Shown here: one piece after another, positions 10,223-19,115 of the stretch
Numbering within the stretch: the first letter of the stretch is position 1
How the letters are laid out: the number at the start of each line of letters is the position of its first letter
Assembly (NCBI RefSeq): GCF_001939045.1
Contig: NZ_MKIM01000024.1
Location: 1 to 64,000, forward strand
Length of the DNA: 64,000 nt
DNA from: Rhizobium oryziradicis
GTDB taxonomy: Bacteria > Pseudomonadota > Alphaproteobacteria > Rhizobiales > Rhizobiaceae
Direction: 5' to 3'
Notes under the pieces: model-generated
What the model was told of the DNA's origin: nothing
Seen by the model: only the letters and a program-made list of their open reading frames with translations
Database searches by the model: none
Translations under genes and position numbers: made by a program

Positions 10223-10669
10223 CCGCCATCTCCTTCATTTTAAACCTGGCATAAAGATAAGCGTTCCAGAACGCCTTACAAGCATGCCATGCAAGCGCAG
10301 TGATTGAGATCACCAGAACCCTTGTCTCCATCCAAAGACGCGCGATAAGGGTGCGGACAAAGTGACGATTGCGAAAAAATGTCACGTTCTGCACATCTTT
10401 TAGCGCCTATTCGACAGACCAATCCGTGCTGCAAATGCGGCAAAAACCCTGAAAATATGGCAAAAAAGCCACGAAATTGCCTGTAAACACTGGAATTCGA
10501 CGGGTTTAAACCCTATTTCAAAGGTGATTTTAAACGTCTCGTGCCGCTTGCGCCATCGGCTCTATAAGCTATACGAAACGAGGAGTTGCGTGCACCTTGC
10601 GCGCATGGCGTAATAAAGGAAATGTGACCTTCATTCGGGCGCATTTCAAGCATGACGACAGGAGACGAG
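10223..10669. other. 447-bp divergent intergenic region between msrB and mrpA
   Basis: No supported gene. It holds a CRP/FNR-like dyad at 10300-10313, a perfect 12-bp palindrome GGGTTTAAACCC at 10502-10513, and the promoter of the mrp operon. An open minus-strand frame here overlaps the msrB start and has no family features. Confidence 0.5.
10300..10313. promoter_or_regulatory. CRP/FNR-type dyad GTGAT-N4-ATCAC upstream of msrB
   Basis: GTGATTGAGATCAC is a perfect dyad with the half-sites of the CRP/FNR superfamily (GTGA-N6-TCAC). It is about 78 bp upstream of the msrB start. An identical dyad with another spacer lies upstream of the cytochrome b561 gene (21944-21957). Confidence 0.4.
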
Positions 10670-13048
10670 ATGATCGCTGATGTCGCCGGTATGACTTTGC
10701 TGGCTTTGCTGTTGCCCTTCGCGGGCGCGTTATTGGCACCGACGCTGACACACCGGCTTGGACATAAGGCGGCATGGCTGCTGGCCCTCATCCCCTTCCT
10801 GTCTTTCCTGAAATTTGCATCTTTTCTGCCAGAGATTGCCGCAGGCGGCGCGGTAACCGGCGGCTATGCCTGGGTGCCGAGCCTGAACCTCAGCTTTTCA
10901 TGGTTTCTGGACGGCTTGTCGCTGACCTTTGCCCTGCTGATTACCGGCATTGGCACGCTGATCATTCTCTACTCCGGCGGCTATATGAAGGGTCATCCGC
11001 AACAAGGGCGGTTTTTATCCTTCATTTTCCTCTTCATGGGGGCCATGCTGGGCGTGGTGGTGTCCGACAGCTTCTTGATGCTGTTTGTCTATTGGGAGCT
11101 GACCTCGATCACCTCCTTCCTGCTGATCGGCTTTGACAATGAGCGCACGGCCTCGCGCCGGGCCGCGCTGCAAGCGCTGGTGGTGACCGGCGGCGGTGGT
11201 TTGGCGCTGCTGGCGGGCTTGATCTTTCTTTGGAATATTTCCGGCGTCACCCAGCTTTCCATGCTGGTGCACAGCGAAAATCTGGTCACAGCAAGCCCAT
11301 TCTATCTCGTCACGCTGCTGCTGATTTTGGGCGGTGCCTTTACCAAATCGGCGCAATTTCCCTTTCATGTGTGGTTGCCAAACGCCATGGAGGCCCCCAC
11401 TCCGGTGTCGGCCTATCTGCATTCGGCCACCATGGTCAAAGCCGGTGTCTATCTGCTGATGCGGCTGCAACCCGTGCTGGGCGGCACACCGGCATGGGAA
11501 ATCCTCCTGCCGTTTTTTGGCGGCGTCACGCTGATTGTTGGCTCGGTCATGGCCGTGCGCCAGACCGATCTCAAACAAATGCTCGCCTATACCACCGTTG
11601 CCTCGCTGGGCCTGATGGTGATGCTGACCGGCTTTGGCTCTCCCCATGCGCTCACTGCCGCCGTGCTCTATCTGATCGCCCATTCGCTGTTCAAGGGTGG
11701 CCTGTTCATGGTCGCAGGGCTGATTGATCACGAGGCGGGCACCCGCGAGGTCACCAAGCTTGGTGGCCTTGCCAAGTTGATGCCCATCACCTTTATCGCT
11801 GCCCTGTTGGGCGGATTGTCCATGGCGGGTCTGCCGCCCTTTGTTGGCTTTCTGGCAAAGGAAGAGATTTACGCAGCACTGGCCGGCGGCAATCTGCGCG
11901 CCATCTTGTTCACAACCGTCGCCGTCATTGGCAATGCGCTGATGATGGTCACCGGCTTAACGCTCGCCTTCAAGCCGTTTTTGGGCGAAAAGACCGAAGC
12001 TGCCGCCAAAGCCCATGAAGGCCCCGCCCTGTTGTGGCTGGGACCGTTGACCCTTGGGGTGCTGGCGCTGTTGGCTGGCGTTTTCTCACATCCTTTTCAT
12101 GCGCTCTTTTCCACGCCTATGGTCAGCGCTGTTGCTGGCGAAGCCCGCACCGTGGAGATCAGCATCGTGCCGCATATTGGCGTTCCGCTGGGGCTGTCGC
12201 TGCTGACCATTGCTCTGGGTGTTGTGCTGTTTTGGCAGCTCACGTCCTTTCGCGCCCTGCTTGCCAAGCTTTTGGAGGCCATGGGGCCGGGGCCGGATCG
12301 CGGCTTTGATGTTCTGATGACGGCTCTGGTGCGCTTTGCCTATCGGTTCACCAATTTTATCCACGGCGGGCGGCTGGATGTTTATGTCACCGTGACGCTG
12401 ATCATCACCGCTTGCGCCTTCCTGATCCCGATGGTGATGTTTGGCGAATTGCCCTCCATGCCAGTGCTTCCCGAAAAAATCGAGCTGCACGAAGCCGCCT
12501 TCCTGCTGATTGCCGTGGCGGGTCTGTTTGCCGTGTTGAAATCGGAAAACCGGTTGACCGCCATTGTCTCACTGGGCATTCAGGGCTTTGCCATTTCGGT
12601 AATCTTCCTGCTGTTTGGCGCGCCCGATCTGTCGTTTACCCAGTTTATGATCGAAACCCTGTCGGTGGTCATTCTGGCACTGGTGATGACCCGGTTGAAA
12701 CTGCACCCCAGCGATCACCGCCCCCTGCCGCAAGTGCTGCTGGATGGCACGGTGGCCGTGGTCAGCGGCATCGGGCTCACACTGATGCTGCTCAAGGTGA
12801 CCGAGCGGCCGCTGGATCAGACATTGACCGAATTTTTCAACACCTATTCCAAGGTCATCGCCCATGGCTCCAATGTGGTCAACGTCATCATTGTTGACTT
12901 CCGCGGCGTGGATACCATGGGTGAAATCTCGGTGGTGATGATCACGGGCCTTGCCATTCTGGCACTGATCCGGGTGCGTGCGCCCAAGCGCCCTGCCTCT
13001 GCCATGACCAAACCGCAAGACGTCAAACCCGAGGGAGGCGACGCATGA
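10670..13048 (+). CDS. mrpA: Mrp-type Na+(K+)/H+ antiporter subunit A
   Basis: 792 residues from the ATG at 10670, which has an AGGAGACGAG site (an ATG 18 bp upstream has none). It is a polytopic membrane protein of the NuoL/MrpA family, with the core proton_antipo_M region (LLIGFDNERTASRRAALQAL, then QFPFHVWLPNAMEAPTPVSA and HSATMVKAGVYLLMR). A C-terminal extension carries the MrpB N-terminal-like/DUF4040 part (FLLFGAPDLSFTQFMIETLS and NVVNVIIVDFRGVDTMGEI). It is the proton-translocating subunit of a heptameric antiporter exporting Na+ or K+ in exchange for H+; in rhizobia the equivalent pha operon supports growth at alkaline pH or high cation. It heads seven genes in the canonical A-G order, and its stop overlaps the mrpB start. 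Confidence 0.95.
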   Translation: MIADVAGMTLLALLLPFAGALLAPTLTHRLGHKAAWLLALIPFLSFLKFASFLPEIAAGGAVTGGYAWVPSLNLSFSWFLDGLSLTFALLITGIGTLIILYSGGYMKGHPQQGRFLSFIFLFMGAMLGVVVSDSFLMLFVYWELTSITSFLLIGFDNERTASRRAALQALVVTGGGGLALLAGLIFLWNISGVTQLSMLVHSENLVTASPFYLVTLLLILGGAFTKSAQFPFHVWLPNAMEAPTPVSAYLHSATMVKAGVYLLMRLQPVLGGTPAWEILLPFFGGVTLIVGSVMAVRQTDLKQMLAYTTVASLGLMVMLTGFGSPHALTAAVLYLIAHSLFKGGLFMVAGLIDHEAGTREVTKLGGLAKLMPITFIAALLGGLSMAGLPPFVGFLAKEEIYAALAGGNLRAILFTTVAVIGNALMMVTGLTLAFKPFLGEKTEAAAKAHEGPALLWLGPLTLGVLALLAGVFSHPFHALFSTPMVSAVAGEARTVEISIVPHIGVPLGLSLLTIALGVVLFWQLTSFRALLAKLLEAMGPGPDRGFDVLMTALVRFAYRFTNFIHGGRLDVYVTVTLIITACAFLIPMVMFGELPSMPVLPEKIELHEAAFLLIAVAGLFAVLKSENRLTAIVSLGIQGFAISVIFLLFGAPDLSFTQFMIETLSVVILALVMTRLKLHPSDHRPLPQVLLDGTVAVVSGIGLTLMLLKVTERPLDQTLTEFFNTYSKVIAHGSNVVNVIIVDFRGVDTMGEISVVMITGLAILALIRVRAPKRPASAMTKPQDVKPEGGDA

Positions 13049-13464
13049 ACACCTTGATTTTACGCACCGTTACCCCGTTCATCACCGCCCTGATGCTGCT
13101 GTTTTCGCTGTTTGTGCTGCTGCGCGGCCACAATGAACCCGGCGGCGGCTTTATTGGCGGTTTGATTGCCGCTTCGGCTTTCTCCATTTATGGCATTGCC
13201 TTTGGTGTGCAGGCCGTGCGCCGCGCGATGTGGGCGCATCCGCTGTCTATCGCCGGTGCGGGTCTGCTGATGTCTTGTCTGTCAGGCTTTGTGTCAGCCT
13301 TTGCCGGTGTGCCCTTCATGACCGGCTTGTGGATCTATCCGCATATTCTGGGCGTGGAAGTGCCGCTGGCGACTGTGGTCAGTTTTGACATCGGCGTCTA
13401 TCTGGTGGTGGTTGGTGCCATCACCTCGATTGCGCTGTCGCTGGCCGAAAGGGATCATGACTGA
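13045..13464 (+). CDS. mrpB: Mrp antiporter subunit B
   Basis: 139 residues with about four transmembrane segments and the MnhB signature (LLRGHNEPGGGFIGGLIAAS). The ATG overlaps the mrpA stop (ATGA), and its own stop overlaps the mrpC start, so translation is coupled. MrpB is required for assembly and activity of the complex. A separate mrpB next to a full-length mrpA makes this a seven-gene (group 1) operon rather than the fused six-gene type. Confidence 0.95.
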   Translation: MNTLILRTVTPFITALMLLFSLFVLLRGHNEPGGGFIGGLIAASAFSIYGIAFGVQAVRRAMWAHPLSIAGAGLLMSCLSGFVSAFAGVPFMTGLWIYPHILGVEVPLATVVSFDIGVYLVVVGAITSIALSLAERDHD

Positions 13465-13841
13465 TGGAAGCGATCTTTTCGATTGTCGTTGGCCTGTTTG
13501 CCACCACCGCCTTTTACCTGATCATGTCACGCCATATCGTGCGGGTGCTGCTGGGCATTGTCATTCTTGGCAATGCGGTCAATCTCGCCCTGTTTACCGC
13601 AGGTCGCCTGACGCGCGAAGTGCCGCCGATCATGCTGGCGGGGCAACAGACCCTGCCCATGACTGCCGCCAACCCGCTGCCGCAGGCGCTGATTCTGACC
13701 GCCATCGTGATTTCGTTTTCGTTCTTTGCCTTTTTGCTGGTGCTGGCCTATCGCGCCTATCAGGATCTCGACACCGACGACACCGACGAGATGCGGCTGG
13801 CCGAACCGGAAAATCCGCCCTTGCCGCCATTGGGCTATTAA
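13464..13841 (+). CDS. mrpC: Mrp antiporter subunit C (NuoK-like)
   Basis: 125 residues with three transmembrane helices and the NuoK/MnhC pattern (VGLFATTAFYLIMSRHIVRV, LGNAVNLALF, QALILTAIVISFSFFAFLLV). An acidic C-terminal tail (DTDDTDEMRLAEPEN) faces the cytoplasm. Its ATG shares a base with the mrpB stop. It packs between the A and D subunits. Confidence 0.94.
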   Translation: MEAIFSIVVGLFATTAFYLIMSRHIVRVLLGIVILGNAVNLALFTAGRLTREVPPIMLAGQQTLPMTAANPLPQALILTAIVISFSFFAFLLVLAYRAYQDLDTDDTDEMRLAEPENPPLPPLGY

Positions 13842-13900
13842 TCCCCTCGACGCCCGATACGATAAAACGCGAATAGCTTGAAGAAAGACGACAGGACAGC

Positions 13901-15466
13901 ATGGCCGCATCCAATATAGACGCCACAGCCCTTGCCGCAGCCTTGGTAAGCGAACCAACAACATGGGTGCAATGGCTGCCCATCCTGCCCGTTGCACTGT
14001 GCCTTTCTGTTGGTGCGGGCCTGATGATGATGCGCGAGCACACCCGCCGCCATCCCTATGTGGCGCTGCCCGCCCTGGCCCTGCTTGTGCTGATTGATGC
14101 CGTTTTGCTCTATCATGTGGCCGTCAACGGGCCGCTGACCGTGATGATGGGCCGCTGGCTTCCGCCTTTCGGCATTGCCTTCACGGTGGATGTCACCGGA
14201 GCACTTTTTGCTCTGTCATCGGCCATTGTAGCCTTGGCGGGCGGCGTCTATGCCTTGGGCGATATCAACACCTCTGGCCGCCGCTATGGGTTTTTTCCGT
14301 TTTTGCTGGTGTTGATGGCCGGTGTCAGCGGCGCATTTTTGACCGGCGATCTCTTCAATCTCTATGTCTGGTTTGAAGTCTTGCTGATCTCGTCGTTCGG
14401 CATGTTGATTTTAGGCTCGGAGCGCGAACAGATCGATGGCGCGCTGAAATATGCGGTGCTGAACCTGATTGCCACCACGCTGTTTCTCATCACCGTTGGC
14501 CTGCTCTATTCCAGCTTCGGCACGCTGAACATGGCCGACATTGCCCGCAAGGCCAATGACCTGCGCGACACCGCGCCGTTGATGACACTGGCCACGCTGT
14601 TTACGCTGGCCTTTGCCATGAAGGCCGCCGCCTTCCCGGTGAATTTCTGGCTGCCCGCCTCCTACCACACGCCGCGCATTGTTGTGTCGGCGCTGTTTGG
14701 GGCGCTTTTGACCAAGGTCGGTATCTATAGCCTGATCCGCGTGGTGGTGATGCTGCTGCCGGTGGAGCGCGAGCAATTGAGCCTGATCCTTGGCATTGCG
14801 GCCTGCGCCACCATGGTGTTTGGCGCTCTCGGTGCCATTGGCCAGGCGGATAGCCGCCGGTTGATGGGTTTTGTCGTGATTTCGGGCATTGGTTATATGC
14901 TGGCCGGTCTTGCCATTGGTGGTGTGGCCGGTGTGAGTGCTGCCATTTTTTATGCCCTGCATTCGATGTTGCTGATGGCCGCCCTTTACTTTGTCATCGG
15001 CCTTGCCGGGCGCATGGGTGGCACGTTTACCCTGCACGGATTGGCGGGGATTTACAAAGCGAACCCGGCCTTTTCCTTTCTGTCTCTGGCGCTGTTTTTC
15101 GCAGCCAGCGGCCTGCCGCCGTTTTCCGGCTTCTGGCCCAAGGCAATGTTGCTGAAAGCATCGCTCGACATTGGCGCGTGGTGGATGGCGTTGAGCATTC
15201 TTCTGGCAGGCTTTCTCACCACCATTGCCATGGCGCGGGTGTTTGTACTGGCCTATTGGCGCATCGAGCCCACCGGCGAAAGCGGAGAGAAACAGCTGAC
15301 ATTGCCGCGCCGAGCGGTGGCTCCCATTGTGGCGCTCACCGCCCTGATTGTCTGGTTCGGGCTGTTTCCCGAACCCTTGATCCACCTGTCGCAAGATGCC
15401 GCCGATGGTTTGCTTGACCCAACGGCCTACATTACCTCCGTGTTTTCCAAGGAGCCGCAGCCATGA
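13901..15466 (+). CDS. mrpD: Mrp antiporter subunit D (NuoM/N-like)
   Basis: 521 residues with about 14 transmembrane helices; a proton_antipo_M protein homologous to NuoM/NuoN. Key stretches are FNLYVWFEVLLISSFGMLIL with the conserved Glu in the fifth helix, MKAAAFPVNFWLPASYHTP with the conserved Lys, and ASGLPPFSGFWPKAMLLKAS. It is the second proton-channel-like subunit of the complex. It starts 59 bp after mrpC with a moderate AGGACAGC ribosome site, the only real gap inside the operon, and its stop overlaps mrpE. Confidence 0.95.
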   Translation: MAASNIDATALAAALVSEPTTWVQWLPILPVALCLSVGAGLMMMREHTRRHPYVALPALALLVLIDAVLLYHVAVNGPLTVMMGRWLPPFGIAFTVDVTGALFALSSAIVALAGGVYALGDINTSGRRYGFFPFLLVLMAGVSGAFLTGDLFNLYVWFEVLLISSFGMLILGSEREQIDGALKYAVLNLIATTLFLITVGLLYSSFGTLNMADIARKANDLRDTAPLMTLATLFTLAFAMKAAAFPVNFWLPASYHTPRIVVSALFGALLTKVGIYSLIRVVVMLLPVEREQLSLILGIAACATMVFGALGAIGQADSRRLMGFVVISGIGYMLAGLAIGGVAGVSAAIFYALHSMLLMAALYFVIGLAGRMGGTFTLHGLAGIYKANPAFSFLSLALFFAASGLPPFSGFWPKAMLLKASLDIGAWWMALSILLAGFLTTIAMARVFVLAYWRIEPTGESGEKQLTLPRRAVAPIVALTALIVWFGLFPEPLIHLSQDAADGLLDPTAYITSVFSKEPQP

Positions 15467-15936
15467 GATTGCTGATTGTCAATTTGCTCATGGGCGTGAT
15501 GTGGGTGGCGGTCAGCGGCAGTGCTACCGTGCATAACCTGTTTCTTGGTTTTTGCCTGTCGCTGATCATCGTCTGGCTGCTGCGCGAGCAGGTGAATGGA
15601 ACCAACTATCTGGTTCGCATGATGCGGAGCTTCTCGCTGTTTGGCCTGTTTATGGTGGAATTGGCCAAATCCGCATGGAAAGTCACCGTGCTGGTGTTAT
15701 CGCCCAAACTCCATGTCGAGCCGGGTATCTTTGCCTATCCGCTGAAGGTGACCAGCGATATCGAGATTACCCTGCTGGCCAATCTGATCACCCTGACCCC
15801 GGGCACGTTGTCGGTGGATGTGTCCGAGGATCGCAAGACACTCTATGTGCACGCTCTCGATTGCAGCGATCCTGAAGGCGCACGCCGGGATATTGCTGAC
15901 GGATTTGAGCGTAAAATTCTGGAGGTGTTTCAATGA
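15463..15936 (+). CDS. mrpE: Mrp antiporter subunit E
   Basis: 157 residues. Two N-terminal hydrophobic helices (about 1-35) are followed by [21 protein letters not shown] and a soluble part with the MnhE motif [20 protein letters not shown] and the ending [17 protein letters not shown]. MrpE is the subunit least like complex I and forms the dimer/scaffold face of Mrp. ATGA overlap with mrpD and with mrpF. Confidence 0.94.
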   Translation: MRLLIVNLLMGVMWVAVSGSATVHNLFLGFCLSLIIVWLLREQVNGTNYLVRMMRSFSLFGLFMVELAKSAWKVTVLVLSPKLHVEPGIFAYPLKVTSDIEITLLANLITLTPGTLSVDVSEDRKTLYVHALDCSDPEGARRDIADGFERKILEVFQ

Positions 15937-16346
15937 CCCCGGCACAAACACTCATTCATTACGCTGGCAACGCCGGTCTGTTTCTGCTGGCCATCGCATT
16001 TTTCCTCACGGTCTATCGCGTCATGCGTGGCCCCACCCTGCCCGATCGCGTGCTGGCACTGGATATGCTGGTTGGTATTGTTATCGGTTTCATTGCGGTT
16101 TTTGCGATTCGCACCGGCTATAATCTTTACATTGATATTGCCATTTCGCTGGGCTTGGTGGGCTTTTTGACCACGGTTGCTTTCGCCCGTTACATCATGC
16201 TGCGCGGTGAGATTGGCGATTCGGAGGAAACAGAGCCGGCAATACGTGCGGCGGCCGAACAATTAGCTGTGGAAAAGGGAAAAAAATCATCCCACGAGGA
16301 ACGGGCAAATATTAGAGCTGACCTGTCCCAAAAGGAGACAAAGTAA
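15933..16346 (+). CDS. mrpF: Mrp antiporter subunit F, with long charged C-terminal tail
   Basis: 137 residues. The three-helix core (about 10-92; [18 protein letters not shown], then [20 protein letters not shown]) is standard MrpF. The tail from about residue 93 to the end is highly charged ([18 protein letters not shown], then [15 protein letters not shown]) and makes the protein longer than typical MrpF of roughly 90-100 residues. The tail region has lower GC than the rest of the operon, so it may be a recent extension. Overlaps: ATGA with mrpE and TAATG with mrpG. Confidence 0.92.
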   Translation: MTPAQTLIHYAGNAGLFLLAIAFFLTVYRVMRGPTLPDRVLALDMLVGIVIGFIAVFAIRTGYNLYIDIAISLGLVGFLTTVAFARYIMLRGEIGDSEETEPAIRAAAEQLAVEKGKKSSHEERANIRADLSQKETK

Positions 16347-16711
16347 TGGAACTCGCATTGGCAATTTTCATTTCAGTTCTTATCCTTGCAGGGTCTCTAT
16401 TCTCGGTTATTGCTGCAATCGGCATCAATCGGTTGCCGGACCTCTACACCCGCATGCACGCAGCATCCAAAGCTGGCACAGTCGGTTCCGGCCTTTTATT
16501 GCTGGCGGTTGGCCTTCATTCGGGTGAACTCACTGTATTCGCACGGGCCTTGGCGGGTTTTTTCTTCTTTATCCTGACAGCACCCGTGTCTGCCCATCTG
16601 CTGGCCAAGGCCTCCCACCGCGTCGGTTATCCGCTGGCAGCCGCCACCGTCCTGGATGAAATGAGCAATGACGAGGCCAAAGCCAAGAATGCTATGGTTA
16701 ACAAAACATGA
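16346..16711 (+). CDS. mrpG: Mrp antiporter subunit G
   Basis: 121 residues with three transmembrane helices and the MnhG/PhaG signature (IGINRLPDLYTRMHAASKAGT and GVGLLL-type small-residue helix, here VGSGLLLLAVGL, then SAHLLAKASHRVGYPL). It is the last gene of mrpABCDEFG. No obvious T-rich terminator hairpin directly follows; the next gene is over 400 bp away. Confidence 0.94.
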   Translation: MELALAIFISVLILAGSLFSVIAAIGINRLPDLYTRMHAASKAGTVGSGLLLLAVGLHSGELTVFARALAGFFFFILTAPVSAHLLAKASHRVGYPLAAATVLDEMSNDEAKAKNAMVNKT

Positions 16712-17132
16712 ACAGTCGTGCTTGTGAAGTATCTCGAGAGCACAGCATGGATCATCTTTTGCCTCTTATACATTTGTACTAACTCATAGAAATCTATAAA
16801 TCGGAACTGGACTTTTTTATCGATCTTGATAATTCAATAATTGAGCTATTTAATTTCACACTGGATATTCGTTATGGATATTCGCTCCGGCAAAATTTGA
16901 GCAAGACTTTTTTCAATCGTGCACAAACATCCCGGTCACATTCGTGAAGAGCTTACTAGTCTCGGTTGCGCCTTTTCTTGAGGCACTCGGACTTTTGAGA
17001 ACACACCAGGGTCCAAATGGATTTATGGTAGACATTGCGTAAGGCGACGATAAAGGCCGGTTTCACTGGCATAATGAATGATCAGCGGTGGTGGCAAACG
17101 ATCCGCAGATAAGTAGATGACAGGAGAAAGAA
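16712..17132 (+). promoter_or_regulatory. Long AT-rich leader/promoter region upstream of mucR
   Basis: No gene seen in this 421-bp region. It is clearly more AT-rich than its surroundings (about 16780-16880), with T-tracts and TpA steps of the kind MucR/Ros proteins bind. A direct repeat TGGATATTCG occurs at 16862-16871 and 16875-16884, 13 bp centre to centre. Members of the MucR family commonly autoregulate; a binding region here is inferred. Confidence 0.45.
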
Positions 17133-17564
17133 ATGACTGAAGCTGTATTTGGGTCGTCTGAGAACGATCTACTTGTAGAACTGACGGCAGAAATAGTTGC
17201 TGCCTATGTGACAAATCATGTTGTGCCAATTGGGGACATCTCGCATCTGATCTCGGACGTTCACGGCGCGCTGGCCAATACATCGTCGCCAGCCCCTGTG
17301 GTATCGGTGGTTGAAAAGCAAAAGCCAGCCGTTGCTGTGCGCAAGTCCATTCAAGGCGATCAGATCATCTGCCTTGAATGTGGTGGCTCGTTCAAGTCGC
17401 TCAAGCGCCACCTGATGACCCACCATGCCATCAGCCCTGAAGAATACCGCGAAAAATGGGATCTTCCTGCTGACTACCCAATGGTTGCGCCCGCTTATGC
17501 AGAAGCACGTTCGCGTCTGGCCAAGGAAATGGGCCTCGGCCAGCGTCGCCGCCGCGCCAAGTAA
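17133..17564 (+). CDS. mucR: Ros/MucR family zinc-finger transcriptional regulator
   Basis: 143 residues. The prokaryotic zinc finger is [19 protein letters not shown] with Cys80, Cys83, His93 and His97, i.e. C-x2-C-x9-H-x3-H, followed by the basic segment [19 protein letters not shown] and a C-terminal RRRRAK tail. The N-terminal half carries the oligomerisation part ([15 protein letters not shown]). MucR/Ros proteins are H-NS-like regulators of exopolysaccharide, motility, virulence and cell-cycle genes in Rhizobiales. It has an AGGAGAAAG ribosome site, stands alone, and ends at a strong terminator. Confidence 0.95.
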   Translation: MTEAVFGSSENDLLVELTAEIVAAYVTNHVVPIGDISHLISDVHGALANTSSPAPVVSVVEKQKPAVAVRKSIQGDQIICLECGGSFKSLKRHLMTHHAISPEEYREKWDLPADYPMVAPAYAEARSRLAKEMGLGQRRRRAK

Positions 17565-17683
17565 GGGGTCACGCAAGTCGGTTTTCAAGCAAGAATTTGG
17601 TGTGCGAACCAGAGCATCAACCTCTCTGGCCCAAACACCGAGATATTCTCTGCATTGACCAGCTCGACTTTTCGGCCAATTCT

Positions 17684-17730
17684 GACAGCGCCGTGTGTTT
17701 CATAAAACGCACGGCGCTGTCATCGTTTTT
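17684..17730 (+). terminator. Rho-independent terminator downstream of mucR
   Basis: A 17-bp near-perfect stem (GACAGCGCCGTG / CACGGCGCTGTC plus an AAACG/TGTTT extension with one G-U) ending at 17721, then ATCGTTTTT. It lies 120 bp after the mucR stop, leaving a long 3' UTR. Confidence 0.85.
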
Positions 17731-17879
17731 CTCTGCAGTCGCTGTTTGTTTTATCCATTTCACAACAGAAAACCGGCACCCTATTCTGCCGGAAATCCTC
17801 GAAAAATACATTGCATTTGAGCAATCTTCAGCAGGATTTGCTGACCATAGATCTTCACGTTTCAGAGAAGAATTTTCAT

Positions 17880-17998
17880 TATTAGAATATTATTGATTGC
17901 AAACGTACATCAACTCTTTGCATCAACCTTGAGGTACAGCATCTCGCATAACTACCCCCATAATTACCCTATTGCCCGCCTTATGGCGGGCTTTTTTT
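17880..17998 (+). ncRNA. Candidate small RNA ending at an orphan intrinsic terminator
   Basis: A GC-rich hairpin GCCCGCC-TTAT-GGCGGGC (17974-17991) followed by seven T (17992-17998) points rightwards. The plus strand has no coding gene between the mucR terminator at 17730 and this point. An AT-rich segment at about 17870-17900 could hold the promoter. The RNA would be about 90-120 nt and ends inside the 3' end of the convergent AraC gene. The 5' end is a guess; no known family is asserted. Confidence 0.4.
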
Positions 17999-19055
17999 CT
18001 TGCGGTTGGGCGTGTATCTGGCTTTGGCGCCAAGCACTTGGGCTTTGGCCCGTGACCCGCAAGAACTCGCGATTAAAGTTGGATTTGGTCATGAATCCCG
18101 ATTCAAACACAATGGTGGTGATGGGCTGATCGGTATCTACCAGAAGCTGGCAGGCGGCAGACACCCGGTAATTGTTGACATATTGCGACACGCTGATGCC
18201 ATGCACTCGATTGACCGCATTGGACACCGCCCGCACCGGCAGACCCAGCCGCCGCGCCAGCTTGCTCAGGTTCAGCTCCACATCCTTATACAGCGCCTTG
18301 TCGCGCATCAGCGCATCCAGAGCATGCGCAATCCGGGCATCATCTGCGGTGGCGCTGCGCTCATCAACTGCGGCCTCACTGTCTTGTGGTGCCTCGCCTG
18401 CACCATCATCGTCATTGTCACGGGCCGATCCGGCCTCGGCAAGGGTGGCCGCAAAGCCGAGCAACATCAGGATCACCGTCATGAAGGCCGTAACTACTAT
18501 CGGCACATGCCGCCCATCGCCGATGCTGAAATCAAGACTGATGAAAATATCGCTCAAGGAGGACGCAATCAGCGAGGCTGCCATCAATTGCAACGAGCGA
18601 TAGGAACGCAAGGCCCCATCCAGCCGGGATGCGCTCAATCCATCCGGCCCGTGCCGCGCCAGCCAAAACAGCGCCACGCCATAGCCCATAAAAATCAGAA
18701 TCAGGGCCGCATCAATCGGCGCACCCCAGAGCAGGTTCAACGCCAGCAACAGCAAAATCGGCAAGGCATGGGGCCAGTCCCTCACGCTATAGCCTGCCGC
18801 CTCTTGGGTCAGACTGCGAAAAGCCAGAAAACTCAGAGGCGGAATGCTGGCGGCCAACACAGACATCAGCGGCATCATCACCACCATGCCATAGCCCCAG
18901 CGCAAGCCCACAACCACAGACTGCACCGTCATCACCGCCAAAAGCACTATAAACGGACGCACTGTTGCGCGCCCATCGGCATCGTCGCGCGCCATGCGAA
19001 TGAGGAAGTTGATGAGAAACAGAGCAACAACAAAAGAGACCGGGACAAAAATCAT
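17964..19055 (-). CDS. Membrane-integrated AraC-family transcriptional regulator
   Basis: About 363 residues from the ATG at 19053-19055, chosen because the upstream open frame contains the 30-bp operator-like palindrome. The N-terminal half has about six to seven hydrophobic helices (MIFVPVSFVVALFLINFLI; FIVLLAVMTVQSVVVGL; ALPILLLLALNLLW; ALILIFMGYGVALFWLA; VVTAFMTVILMLLGFAATLA). An acidic linker leads to a C-terminal AraC HTH (LNLSKLARRLGLPVRAVSNA, then VNNYRVSAACQLLVDTD and ESGFMTKSNFNREFLRVTG). Such proteins sense a membrane or periplasmic signal and act on nearby promoters. The divergent neighbour is an exported DUF4097-like protein. The last dozen codons run through the hairpin and poly-T of a plus-strand terminator. 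Confidence 0.82.
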   Translation of the reverse strand: MIFVPVSFVVALFLINFLIRMARDDADGRATVRPFIVLLAVMTVQSVVVGLRWGYGMVVMMPLMSVLAASIPPLSFLAFRSLTQEAAGYSVRDWPHALPILLLLALNLLWGAPIDAALILIFMGYGVALFWLARHGPDGLSASRLDGALRSYRSLQLMAASLIASSLSDIFISLDFSIGDGRHVPIVVTAFMTVILMLLGFAATLAEAGSARDNDDDGAGEAPQDSEAAVDERSATADDARIAHALDALMRDKALYKDVELNLSKLARRLGLPVRAVSNAVNRVHGISVSQYVNNYRVSAACQLLVDTDQPITTIVFESGFMTKSNFNREFLRVTGQSPSAWRQSQIHAQPQEKKPAIRRAIG

Positions 19056-19115
19056 GGCAGCACAGAAATGAGGACAATGAAACACGTCATGCTTTATGCC
19101 CCAGATCGCGATTGG

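Noticed and set aside
10155..10394. A 79-codon minus frame overlapping the msrB start
   Set aside because: No ribosome site, no family pattern, and it overlaps a well-supported msrB start.
16712..17132. Possible tRNA or small gene in the mrpG-mucR gap
   Set aside because: No cloverleaf-compatible arms or coding frame found by eye; treated as regulatory region.
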